The notes below the pieces were generated by a model. The model had not been told where the DNA came from. It made no database searches and saw only the letters and a program-made list of their open reading frames with translations. A stretch of 61,072 nt of DNA from Bacteroidales bacterium (GTDB lineage Bacteria > Bacteroidota > Bacteroidia > Bacteroidales > ML635J-15): positions 1-61,072 of the forward strand of contig JAGCDJ010000026.1 of assembly GCA_017651185.1 (NCBI GenBank). Reading direction: 5' to 3'. Position numbers and translations under genes: made by a program. Positions 15,657 through 22,663 of this stretch are shown here, piece by piece. The number at the start of each line of letters is the position of its first letter. Positions within the stretch are counted from its first letter, which is position 1.

Positions 15657-15797
15657 TTGATTGTTGTGTGAAACCCCTACGGGGTTGGTTTATAATTGAT
15701 TTCTTATTTATTGGTATGCAACCTCTACGAGGTTGAAAAACCATTTTGTTTTTGAATGGTTTATAAAAATGCCCACCTTTTCGATGGGCATTTTTTA
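15657..15797 (+). repeat. Right REP-type hairpin array
   Basis: AACCCCTACGGGGTT (15672-15686), AACCTCTACGAGGTT (15720-15734) and GCCCA...TGGGC (15771-15789) in the same order and spacing as at 14960-15090. The lead-in TTGATTGTT/A-TGTG is also shared. Confidence 0.88.
15771..15797 (-). terminator. Rho-independent terminator of the speB-dhs operon
   Basis: Stem GCCCA/TGGGC with A-runs on both sides gives a hairpin followed by a U-run on the minus-strand transcript, 17-25 bp after the stop of the deoxyhypusine-synthase-like gene. It doubles as a REP element. Confidence 0.7.
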
Positions 15798-15813
15798 TTG
15801 ATTTTAGGTAATG

Positions 15814-16794
15814 TTACCAACCAAGTACATAGCTGAAAAGCAGAGGTGCCACGATTGTTGCATCCGATTCGATGATGAAGCGTGGTGTGTCCTTCGAGAG
15901 CTTTCCCCATGTAATCTTTTCGTTTGGAACTGCGCCTGAATACGAACCGTATGAGGTTGTACAGTCGCTTATCTGGCAGAAGTATGCCCATAATGGAGTA
16001 CCATGCCATTCGAGGTCCTGTTCCATCATAGGAACTACGCAAATCGGGAAGTCACCAGCAGTACCACCGCCAATCTGGAAGAAACCAACGCCCTTGCCAC
16101 CGCTGTTTTTCTTGTACCATTCGGTGAGGAAAATCATGGTTTCGATACCATTCTTTACCATTGAGATAGAAGGATCGAATTCACCACGGATGCAGTGTGC
16201 TGTGTAGATGTTTGCTGTTGTGCAGTCTTCCCATGCGGGAACTATGATAGGAATATTCTTTTCGCATGCTGCGAGAACCCAGCTGTCCTTCGGGTCGATT
16301 TCGTAGTACTGTTCGAGAACACCGCTACGGAGAAGTCTGTAGATAACTTCCCATGGGAAAAGACGTTCGCCTTTTGCCTTCATGTCTTTCCAAATGTCTA
16401 CAAGGTGGTGTTCGAGACGACGGAATGCTTCCTCTTCGGGAATGCAGGTGTCGGTAACACGGTTGTAGTGGTTGTTGAGCAATTCGTGTTCCTGTTCCGG
16501 AGTTAGGTCGCGGTAGTTAGGAACGCGGTAGTAGTGGTTGTGAGCCACGAGGTTCATGATGTCCTCTTCGAGGTTGTTTGCCGAGCAGCATACAATGCTA
16601 ATCTTGTCCTGACGGATCATTTCGGCGAGCGAAAGTCCGATTTCGGCGGTACTCATAGCACCAGCCATAGCAAGCATCATCTTTCCGCCTGCCTTGATGT
16701 GTTCGTCGTATGCCTTTGCAGCATCAACAATTACTGCCGAGTTGAAATGACGGTAGTGGTGTGTAATGAATTGTGAAATAGGTCCTTTTTCCAT
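15814..16794 (-). CDS. Deoxyhypusine synthase-like protein (possible homospermidine synthase)
   Basis: A 326-residue member of the deoxyhypusine synthase family. The NAD-binding start KMMLAMAGAMSTAEIGLSLAEMI, the central IPIIVPAWEDC, the GIETMIFL region and the C-terminal SGAVPNEKITWGKLSKD with Lys298, at the position of the enamine-forming lysine, are all present. Bacteria have no eIF5A, so the eukaryotic reaction is unlikely. Known bacterial relatives make homospermidine from putrescine and an aminobutyl donor; the neighbouring agmatinase (11 bp upstream) would supply putrescine, which supports a polyamine role. The precise product is inference. Confidence 0.85.
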   Translation of the reverse strand: MEKGPISQFITHHYRHFNSAVIVDAAKAYDEHIKAGGKMMLAMAGAMSTAEIGLSLAEMIRQDKISIVCCSANNLEEDIMNLVAHNHYYRVPNYRDLTPEQEHELLNNHYNRVTDTCIPEEEAFRRLEHHLVDIWKDMKAKGERLFPWEVIYRLLRSGVLEQYYEIDPKDSWVLAACEKNIPIIVPAWEDCTTANIYTAHCIRGEFDPSISMVKNGIETMIFLTEWYKKNSGGKGVGFFQIGGGTAGDFPICVVPMMEQDLEWHGTPLWAYFCQISDCTTSYGSYSGAVPNEKITWGKLSKDTPRFIIESDATIVAPLLFSYVLGW

Positions 16795-16805
16795 TTCTTT
16801 AGTTT

Positions 16806-17660
16806 TTAAAGTTCTTCGAATATATAAGTTAAAATCTTGAAATACAATTTTGCTGCGAGGAAGTCTGATGACTTGTCGGCAGGATTCGGAGCGAGCTCAA
16901 CGATGTCGAAACCGACGATTTTTTTCTGCTTTGCCAATTTCTTGAGCAGCTTGAGTGTAGGATACCAAGTCATTCCTCCCGGTTCTGGCGTTCCTGTCGA
17001 TGGCAGCACCGACGGGTCGAAATAGTCGAGGTCGATGGATAGGTAAACATTGTCGGTAAGCTTGTCGATGACTTCTTGCTGCCAGTCGTCGGTGCGTTCG
17101 GCAATGTCTTCGGCACGGAAAACATTTTCGCGCTTAGAATATTGCTTTTCCGAAATGTCCATGCTGCGGATTCCAACCTGTATAAGATTGGTATGCTTCG
17201 ATGCCCAGTGCATTGCGCAAGCGTGGCTGAACGGAGTGCCTTCGTATTCGCTGCGAAGATCTGAATGTGCGTCAAGGTGCAATACGCTCAGGTTGTCGAA
17301 ATGCTCAACAGTTGCCATTATTGCGCCAATTGAAACCGAATGTTCTCCGCCAATCATGGTGAAAAGTTTTCCGTCATTGTAGAATTTGTCGGCTTTTGCT
17401 TTCACCTGCATGGCCATTTGTTCGGGGTCTTTGTTGCAGTCCATTATGTCATCAAGCCAAACGCCTTGTTTGTAAACCTCGCTGTCGGATTCAAGGTCGT
17501 ATATTTCCATGTTTTCCGATGCTTCGAGGAAGGCTTCCGGACCTTGGTCGGCACCTTTTACCCAAGTGGAGGTTTCATCGTACGGTACTGGCAAAACCAC
17601 TACCTTTGCGTTTTCGTAGCTAGCGTATTCTTCAGGAATTCCAGCGTATGTTCTTTCCAT
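16806..17660 (-). CDS. speB: Agmatinase
   Basis: A 284-residue ureohydrolase. Metal-binding residues of the binuclear Mn site are visible: H107 in GGEHS, D130-A-H132-S-D134 and D210-x-D212 in SIDLDYFDPS. The length and the start TYAGIPEEYASYENAKVVVLPVPYDETSTW fit agmatinase rather than arginase or formiminoglutamase. It converts agmatine to putrescine and urea in the cytoplasm. The -7 box TACCTTTG at 17683-17690 supports the start. The downstream deoxyhypusine-synthase-like gene follows after 11 bp, forming a two-gene polyamine operon that ends at the terminator at 15771-15797. Confidence 0.92.
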   Translation of the reverse strand: MERTYAGIPEEYASYENAKVVVLPVPYDETSTWVKGADQGPEAFLEASENMEIYDLESDSEVYKQGVWLDDIMDCNKDPEQMAMQVKAKADKFYNDGKLFTMIGGEHSVSIGAIMATVEHFDNLSVLHLDAHSDLRSEYEGTPFSHACAMHWASKHTNLIQVGIRSMDISEKQYSKRENVFRAEDIAERTDDWQQEVIDKLTDNVYLSIDLDYFDPSVLPSTGTPEPGGMTWYPTLKLLKKLAKQKKIVGFDIVELAPNPADKSSDFLAAKLYFKILTYIFEEL

Positions 17661-17682
17661 TTTGTCGCTTAATTTTCTTTCG

Positions 17683-17690
17683 CAAAGGTA
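17683..17690 (-). promoter_or_regulatory. -7 box of the speB operon
   Basis: Minus-strand TACCTTTG, 23-30 bp before the speB start. Confidence 0.65.
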
Positions 17691-17797
17691 TGTTTTATTA
17701 TTGAAATGGGGAAGAAAAAATTATCCTTAGATTATTCAATAAACGAGCGGTGTATATTTGTTTACAATAATTAATTCAAACATGCCCACTTCAGTTC

Positions 17798-18790
17798 TTA
17801 GTAAAGTGCTGATGCTATCACTTCTGCCAAAACTTTCGGTTTTTCGAAATGAATCCTATGCGTACAGTCGGGGACTTCCACAATTTCGCTGTTCGGGAAG
17901 ATATATTTCACTGCCTTGTAGTCCGACTTGGGCAAGAATTCGGAATCCATTGCCTTGATGAATAAAGTGGGCACATTTATTTTCCTGTCAATGAAATCGT
18001 CAACATCGAAACCGCTTGTCAGTTTGTCGAAGTTGTTGAATACGGCATCGATGTCAATTTGCCACGAAAATGCCTTTCCATCGTATTTTATGTTTCCGAT
18101 AATTGCGCGCTTAGTGTCGTCGTCGAAAGTTGAAATGCCGTTTGCAAATTCGGCAAAGGAGTGGAAGTCGGCGAGCGGAAGGCTCTTTACCGCCAGAACT
18201 TGATTCATAAGGTTGGTTACAAGCGCATTGCTTTCCAAAAGCGAGTTCATTCTGCAAGGCGAAATGTCGATGACAACCACTTTTTCAAGCATCTGCGGGT
18301 ATTTCAGCGCAAACTGCATGGCGGTCTTTCCGCCCAAGGAATGTCCTACAAAGGTGAATTTCTCAATGTTGTGCTCGTCTGCGTATGCCTTCACATCGTC
18401 TGCCATTTCATCAAACGACATCTTTGGGCAGCGTTTTGCATCGCGGTGGTTGCGTAAGGAAAGAAGATGAACATCGAATTTGTCGGACAACAGGTCGGCG
18501 ATAGGTTTCCAGGAGAGGGTGCAATCGAAAAGGCCGTGGAGGAGGAAGAGGGGCTTGCTGTCTGACGGTCTTGCGGTCTTGCTGTCTTGCGGACTCGCAG
18601 TCTTGCGGTCTGACGGTCTTGCGGTCTTGCTGTCTTGCGGACTCGCAGTCTTGGTGTCTGACGGTCCTGCAGCCTGACTGACTTGCGGACTTGTTGTCTT
18701 GCAGTCTTGCGTACTTACAATATTGCAGTCAGATAGGTCTTCTGTTAGACATTCATCCCTTAAGATATGATATGAATTTTTGTAATGCAT
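17798..18790 (-). CDS. Alpha/beta hydrolase with repeat-derived N-terminal extension
   Basis: From about residue 79 this is an ordinary alpha/beta hydrolase (YbfF-like): oxyanion HG at 85-86 in LFLLHGLFD, nucleophile elbow G-H-S151-L-G-G, and a C-terminal His in PDCTHRIHFEKP. It is probably an esterase; the substrate is unknown. Residues about 19-78 are unlike the family: they are the translation of an 8-bp tandem repeat array (18552-18735) and show an 8-residue period (KTASPQDS, KTARPSDR, KTASPQDS, KTARPSDS). The only ATG in frame before the domain is at 18790, inside the 3-prime end of the four-helix-bundle gene in another frame. The native start therefore seems to have been replaced. Whether the extended protein folds and works is unknown. 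Confidence 0.8.
   Translation of the reverse strand: MHYKNSYHILRDECLTEDLSDCNIVSTQDCKTTSPQVSQAAGPSDTKTASPQDSKTARPSDRKTASPQDSKTARPSDSKPLFLLHGLFDCTLSWKPIADLLSDKFDVHLLSLRNHRDAKRCPKMSFDEMADDVKAYADEHNIEKFTFVGHSLGGKTAMQFALKYPQMLEKVVVIDISPCRMNSLLESNALVTNLMNQVLAVKSLPLADFHSFAEFANGISTFDDDTKRAIIGNIKYDGKAFSWQIDIDAVFNNFDKLTSGFDVDDFIDRKINVPTLFIKAMDSEFLPKSDYKAVKYIFPNSEIVEVPDCTHRIHFEKPKVLAEVIASALY
18552..18735 (+). repeat. Octamer tandem array 1 (23 units of 8 bp)
   Basis: Units of consensus GTCTTGCG, for example GTCTTGCG, GTCTTGCT, GACTCGCA, GTCTGACG. A 45-bp stretch at 18561-18605 is repeated perfectly at 18609-18653 (48-bp period, six units). The array lies inside the hydrolase coding frame and is related to the array at 19116-19195. 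Confidence 0.9.
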
Positions 18791-19097
18791 GGATTTGAAT
18801 CTCTGTCATTTCTCGCAATTTATCTGCTTCTGCAGTACTGCAGATTCCTAAATCTTCGCAAAGATACAACATACTCTTTACTTCTGCGCAACTTCCCTTT
18901 GCAATCAATAGATAACGGGCAAACATTTTATCAGAGCCAGATTCTTTCCCTTCTGCTATATTATTCATAATAGATATTGCGGCTCTCTGTATCTGATCTC
19001 TAAATCCAAAATCCTTGTGATTTTCCATCATTCGATATATTTCGTTCACAATGACTCTTGCGTTTTCCCAGATCTTCAAAGTTTCAAAGTCGCTCAT
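18753..19097 (-). CDS. Four-helix-bundle protein (S23/23S rRNA intervening-sequence type)
   Basis: A 114-residue all-helical protein: SDFETLKIWENARVIVNEIY, then FGFRDQIQRAAISIMNNIAEG with the family hallmark S-x-x-N-I-A-E-G, SDKMFARYLLIAKGSCAEVKSML, and a last helix. The family includes proteins encoded in intervening sequences of 23S rRNA genes and the accessory protein of diversity-generating retroelements, and is thought to bind nucleic acid. No rRNA or reverse transcriptase is near. The gene lies between two octamer arrays and overlaps the start of the hydrolase gene by 38 bp in a different frame. It has no clear promoter, so readthrough from pheS is possible. Confidence 0.88.
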   Translation of the reverse strand: MSDFETLKIWENARVIVNEIYRMMENHKDFGFRDQIQRAAISIMNNIAEGKESGSDKMFARYLLIAKGSCAEVKSMLYLCEDLGICSTAEADKLREMTEIQIHALQKFISYLKG

Positions 19098-19115
19098 AAT
19101 CTTTTTGATTTTATT

Positions 19116-19243
19116 GTCTTGTAGTCATGCGGTCTTATTGTCTTGCGGTCATGCTGTCCCACGATCTTGCAGTCGGATTGTCTTGCAGTCTGTCCGACAG
19201 GTCTTCTGCTGGACCGTTGGACAGGTCATCTGCTAGACCGTTG
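19116..19243 (+). repeat. Octamer tandem array 2 and two 24-bp repeats
   Basis: Ten 8-bp units (19116-19195; GTCTTGTA, GTCATGCG, GTCTTGCG...) followed by two 24-bp units at 19196-19219 and 19220-19243 beginning GACAGGTCTTCTGCTGGACC and GACAGGTCATCTGCTAGACC. A degenerate version of the 24-bp unit also follows array 1 (AGGTCTTCTGTTAGACATT near 18735). The array ends at the pheS stop codon. Confidence 0.85.
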
Positions 19244-19248
19244 GACAT

Positions 19249-20268
19249 TTAGTACGCCGCAGTGAACTGCTCCAAGAACCTTATGTCATTCTCGAAGAAC
19301 AACCTCAAGTCCTTGACGCCGAAACGCAACATTGCGATACGCTCGATACCCATACCGAAAGCAAAACCTGAATAAACAGTCGGATCAATGCCGGCAGCCT
19401 TGAAGACATTGGGGTGAACCATACCGCAGCCGAGAATTTCGAGCCAGCCACTACCCTTGCACACATTGCAGCCCTTGCCACCGCAAAGCGAACAACTTAC
19501 ATCGACCTCAGCCGATGGTTCGGTAAACGGGAAATATGACGGGCGCATACGAATCTGCGACTTTTCACCGAAGAATTCCTTTGCAAAGTAGTCGAGCGTC
19601 TGCTTGAGGTCGGCGAAGGAAACATTCTTGTCAACATACAGACCTTCAATCTGATGGAACTGGCAGTGCGCGCGAGCCGAGATGGCCTCATTGCGGAAAA
19701 CTCGTCCCGGAGAAAGACTGCGAATTGGCGGAGCCATGGTTTCCATTTCGCGCGATTGTCCCGATGAGGTGTGTGTGCGGAGCAGAACGTTCATGTCGGA
19801 CGAGATGAAGAAAGTATCCTGCATGTCGCGAGCCGGATGGTCGGGCGGGAAGTTCATCTTCTCGAAGCAGTGAGCATCGTCCTCGATTTCCTGACTTTCG
19901 TTTACGCTGAACCCTATCTTTGTGAAAATGTTTACTATTTCGTTTCTTACTATCGACAGCGGGTGGCGCGAGCCGAGATTCATCGGATCGCCCGGGCGGC
20001 TGAGGTCGAGTTCTACCTTGCCATCGGCACTTACCTGCAACGATGCCTTCAGTTCTTCCAACTTTGCAAGTGCTGTCTGCTTAAGTTCGTTTATACGCTG
20101 GCCAACTTCCTTTTTCTGTTCGGCGGGAACATTTCTGAAATCGTCGAACAACGCAGGTATCAAGCCCTTCTTCGACAGGTATTTAATTCTGAAATCTTCA
20201 ACTTCTTCAATTGCCTTGGGTGCGAAATTTGCAACCTCCTCGCTTATTTTTCTAATACGGTCTAACAT
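19249..20268 (-). CDS. pheS: Phenylalanine--tRNA ligase alpha subunit
   Basis: A 339-residue class II aminoacyl-tRNA synthetase subunit. The N-terminal coiled coil (residues about 1-90) is followed by the catalytic core: motif 2 FHQIEGLYVDKNVSF, the glycine- and cysteine-rich SCSLCGGKGCNVCKGSGWLEI insert seen in Bacteroidota PheS, and motif 3 FAFGMGIERIAMLRFGVKD. It charges tRNA-Phe together with PheT, which is not in this window. A -7 box TATTTTTG at 20286-20293 supports the start. The stop codon abuts the repeat arrays around the four-helix-bundle gene. Confidence 0.97.
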   Translation of the reverse strand: MLDRIRKISEEVANFAPKAIEEVEDFRIKYLSKKGLIPALFDDFRNVPAEQKKEVGQRINELKQTALAKLEELKASLQVSADGKVELDLSRPGDPMNLGSRHPLSIVRNEIVNIFTKIGFSVNESQEIEDDAHCFEKMNFPPDHPARDMQDTFFISSDMNVLLRTHTSSGQSREMETMAPPIRSLSPGRVFRNEAISARAHCQFHQIEGLYVDKNVSFADLKQTLDYFAKEFFGEKSQIRMRPSYFPFTEPSAEVDVSCSLCGGKGCNVCKGSGWLEILGCGMVHPNVFKAAGIDPTVYSGFAFGMGIERIAMLRFGVKDLRLFFENDIRFLEQFTAAY

Positions 20269-20285
20269 CGATGTAAAATTTTGTG

Positions 20286-20293
20286 CAAAAATA
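20286..20293 (-). promoter_or_regulatory. -7 box of pheS
   Basis: Minus-strand TATTTTTG, 18-25 bp before the pheS start codon. Confidence 0.6.
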
Positions 20294-20341
20294 AAACTTA
20301 TAGCGGAATAATGGTAAAGAAAAATATTTACAGAAATCCGT

Positions 20342-20400
20342 CATTGAAAATTTTTGCGTATATACGCATTTTTTGTCAATGGGTAATTTTTTGTGATACT
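20342..20400 (+). repeat. Direct repeat with 14-bp palindrome, 3-prime side of ATPase gene 3
   Basis: Contains the perfect palindrome TGCGTATATACGCA with arms CATTGAAAATTTT and TTTTTGTCAATGGG. It matches 21734-21790 over about 55 bp in the same orientation and reaches to the stop codon of the ATPase gene. Confidence 0.92.
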
Positions 20401-21655
20401 AGATAGCAACCTTATTAAGAAGAAAATCATAGATATTTAGCACCAATATTCCGTCATCATTACGGTAAGTTGGTTGCATATTGCCAACTATGACAACTTT
20501 CTGAAAACTATCATCGATTCGTCTCAGTGAATTAAACTCCTGCTCTTGTTTATCAAAGGATGGCAAGGCAAATGCAGATTGTATATAAACGCGGTCGTAT
20601 CCCTTGTTGCATACAAAATCAACTTCAAGGTTCTTTCGCTCACTGATGCCAGCGTCATTTCGGGTATTTACCGTAACCTGCCCAACATCAACTGAGTAAC
20701 CTCTAATTCTTAATTCGTTGTAAATCAAATTCTCCATCAAATGAGTCTGTTCTGTTTGCCGGAAATTAAGTCTGGCATTGCGCAGTCCTAAATCTTCAAA
20801 ATAATATTTTACTGGCGTATCAATGTATTTGCGTCCTTTAATGTCATAGCGAACAGACTTTTCAATCAAAAAGGCATCTTGTATATAGTCAAGATATTGC
20901 TTTATCGTATTGATAGATATATTGCTTTGTTTTACTGTCTTGAAAGTGTTTTGAATCTTAGTGGAATTTGTAAGGCATCCGACACTGCTTGCAATAACAT
21001 CAATTAGTTCTTCCAATTCAGCATCAAGTTGAATAGCATAGCGTTCCTTTATATCTCTCAAGTATGTGTGCATGAATAAGCCTTTCAGGTATTCCTTGCG
21101 TTCGGTTTCGTCTTGAAAAGTAACCATAGCAGGCAAACCTCCATACTGCATATAGTCAAACAAAAACCTCATGTCGTAGATATTTGGATTTTCCTGTACC
21201 GACATATATTCTGCAAAGTTCAACGGATGAATCCTAATCTCGTTGCCTCGCCCTCTAAATTCTGTTATTACATCTTTTGACAAGAACTTTGCATTAGAAC
21301 CCGTGACATAAACATCTGCATTCTGTACATGAAGGTAACTATTCAGCACATCTTCAAATTCGTTTACCATCTGTACTTCATCCATCAAAATATAATACAT
21401 TTTATCATCAACTATCAATGAGTCAATGTAATGCAATAAATTGTCGGGATTGCGCAATTCATTGTTGCGTCTGTCTTCCAAATTTATTTTGATAATGTGA
21501 TCTGGCGGAGTTCCTTCATCCAACAATGCGTTAGCAAACAGATTAAACAGTAGATACGACTTTCCTGAGCGCCTCATTCCAGTAACTACCTTAATCATGC
21601 CATTGTGCCTACTACTCAGCAACTTATTTAGATAAATATCCCTTTTTATTTCCAT
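20399..21655 (-). CDS. AAA+ ATPase with DUF4143 domain (ATPase gene 3)
   Basis: A 418-residue AAA_14/DUF4143 protein from a different subgroup than ATPase gene 1. Walker A is GMRRSGKS at residues 26-33, Walker B is YILMDEVQ with D92-E93, and the arginine finger region is VTGSNAKFLS. The DUF4143 part includes a helical domain (VGCLTNSTKIQNTFK) and a C-terminal nuclease-like segment with LEVDFVCNKG and VYIQSAF. Function is unknown. It is a single gene. Copies of one palindromic repeat lie in its leader (21659), upstream of its promoter region (21734) and after its stop codon (20342). The HEPN/MNT pair is transcribed towards it, 165 bp upstream. Confidence 0.92.
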   Translation of the reverse strand: MEIKRDIYLNKLLSSRHNGMIKVVTGMRRSGKSYLLFNLFANALLDEGTPPDHIIKINLEDRRNNELRNPDNLLHYIDSLIVDDKMYYILMDEVQMVNEFEDVLNSYLHVQNADVYVTGSNAKFLSKDVITEFRGRGNEIRIHPLNFAEYMSVQENPNIYDMRFLFDYMQYGGLPAMVTFQDETERKEYLKGLFMHTYLRDIKERYAIQLDAELEELIDVIASSVGCLTNSTKIQNTFKTVKQSNISINTIKQYLDYIQDAFLIEKSVRYDIKGRKYIDTPVKYYFEDLGLRNARLNFRQTEQTHLMENLIYNELRIRGYSVDVGQVTVNTRNDAGISERKNLEVDFVCNKGYDRVYIQSAFALPSFDKQEQEFNSLRRIDDSFQKVVIVGNMQPTYRNDDGILVLNIYDFLLNKVAI

Positions 21656-21658
21656 GCT

Positions 21659-21696
21659 ATTGAAAAATTTTGCGTATATACGCAGTTTTTGTCAAC
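21659..21696 (+). repeat. Palindromic repeat copy in the leader of ATPase gene 3
   Basis: ATTGAAAAATTTTGCGTATA plus the rest of the palindrome and GTTTTTGTCAA, directly upstream of the start codon at 21655 and downstream of the -7-like CATCTTTG at 21698-21705. Confidence 0.9.
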
Positions 21697-21697
21697 G

Positions 21698-21705
21698 CAA
21701 AGATG
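21698..21705 (-). promoter_or_regulatory. Probable -7 box of ATPase gene 3
   Basis: Minus-strand CATCTTTG, one mismatch from TAnnTTTG, lying between two copies of the palindromic repeat. Confidence 0.45.
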
Positions 21706-21733
21706 CAACATTTTATTTATAAGACCAAATTTT

Positions 21734-21790
21734 CATTGAAAATTTTTGCGTATATACGCAGTTTTTGTCAATGGGAATTTGTTTGTGACT
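21734..21790 (+). repeat. Direct repeat with 14-bp palindrome, 5-prime side of ATPase gene 3
   Basis: Copy of 20342-20400 at an offset of 1392 bp. The shared region covers the palindrome, CAATGGG and the following A/T-rich GTTTGTGA-like stretch. Confidence 0.92.
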
Positions 21791-21819
21791 GAATATTATA
21801 TATTTAGAATGAAGTATTG

Positions 21820-22149
21820 CTAATTTTCAAACAACACTATTCCGTCCTCTTCCACATTTTTGTAAAAAGGCGTAATCGATTGTTTTGCCCACTCATCATA
21901 CGAAAATATCTGTGGTTGCACATCAAGTCCATTACGATAACCTAATTCAACAAATGGAAATGCATATCTATCAAATGCTTCGTTAAAAGATTTCTTTTCA
22001 TTTAAAAGAACAAGCAAATCCCAGTCTGAATCTTCATTGAAATCGCCACGAGCACGAGAACCGAAAAGTATAAGTTTAGAACCAGCCGTCCCTTCAAATA
22101 CGGAAACTGCCAAATCTTTAATCTTTTCAATAGCTTCAAGGTTAGTCAT
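21820..22149 (-). CDS. MNT-type nucleotidyltransferase (antitoxin-like partner of HEPN)
   Basis: A 109-residue minimal nucleotidyltransferase with the GS30-31 motif (LFGSRARGDF) and D42-x-D44 in DSDWDLLV; both metal ligands are intact. In HEPN/MNT systems the MNT protein neutralises the HEPN ribonuclease, in studied cases by adding AMP groups to a tyrosine near the HEPN active site. It follows the HEPN gene with no gap (22150/22149), so the two are certainly co-transcribed. The order toxin-like first, antitoxin-like second is common for this class. Confidence 0.9.
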   Translation of the reverse strand: MTNLEAIEKIKDLAVSVFEGTAGSKLILFGSRARGDFNEDSDWDLLVLLNEKKSFNEAFDRYAFPFVELGYRNGLDVQPQIFSYDEWAKQSITPFYKNVEEDGIVLFEN

Positions 22150-22548
22150 TTATGCGTAAATCAAGTTTTTAACCTTTGATATGTAATCTTCAACTGGTTT
22201 GAAAAAAGGTAAAATATCTTGCTCAGTATATTCAAAAAAATCTGTATAATCACCTGATGTCCTCATATTCATAAGTTTAGTAAGCATACGAGCATCATCG
22301 CTGGATAATAGTCCTTTTTCAACAAAATGTTGCCCAATAAGAGATATTGTGCCAGAATGCGTTTTTGAAACATATCCGTTTTTTAGCAGTAATGCCGTTG
22401 AAATATGGAAGCACGCATAATATAATCTGTTGGCAGACAATGTCCAATGATTCAAATTTGCATTGTCTTTTGCCTCGATTAAAGCATTTTCTGCCTTTTC
22501 TACTCTATATTTTACAACCGCATTACGTTCTTCTGCACTCAAACCCAT
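22150..22548 (-). CDS. HEPN domain protein (toxin-like partner of MNT)
   Basis: A 132-residue helical protein of the COG1895/UPF0332 HEPN group: AEERNAVVKYRVEKAENALIEA, LSANRLYYACFHISTALLL, and R96-T-S-G-D-Y (MRTSGDYTDF), the motif seen in this subgroup. HEPN proteins are typically RNases with an R-x4-6-H site. Here the best candidate is R41 to H48; the classical C-terminal R-x4-H is not obvious, so active RNase function is uncertain. A -7 box TATTTTTG at 22578-22585 and two tandem palindromes at 22664-22691 lie upstream. Forms a two-gene unit with the MNT gene. Confidence 0.87.
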   Translation of the reverse strand: MGLSAEERNAVVKYRVEKAENALIEAKDNANLNHWTLSANRLYYACFHISTALLLKNGYVSKTHSGTISLIGQHFVEKGLLSSDDARMLTKLMNMRTSGDYTDFFEYTEQDILPFFKPVEDYISKVKNLIYA

Positions 22549-22577
22549 AATCCAAATATTTGATACATTACTTTTTG

Positions 22578-22585
22578 CAAAAATA
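22578..22585 (-). promoter_or_regulatory. -7 box of the HEPN-MNT operon
   Basis: Minus-strand TATTTTTG, 30-37 bp before the HEPN start codon. Confidence 0.6.
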
Positions 22586-22663
22586 AGGAATAATCAGAAT
22601 TAAAGTTTAGTTTTTAATTATTTTTTTGATAATTCGCTGATATTAACGCAATTATACTAATTT

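Noticed and set aside
14960..15797. CRISPR array
   Set aside because: The repeats are different short palindromes at irregular spacing with a transposase gene between them; there are no uniform repeats and spacers and no cas genes.
18552..18735. CRISPR-like array from the regular octamers
   Set aside because: Units are 8 bp and contiguous with no spacers; this is a tandem repeat.
18753..19097. Accessory gene of a diversity-generating retroelement
   Set aside because: The protein resembles that fold, but there is no reverse transcriptase, template repeat or variable repeat in the window.
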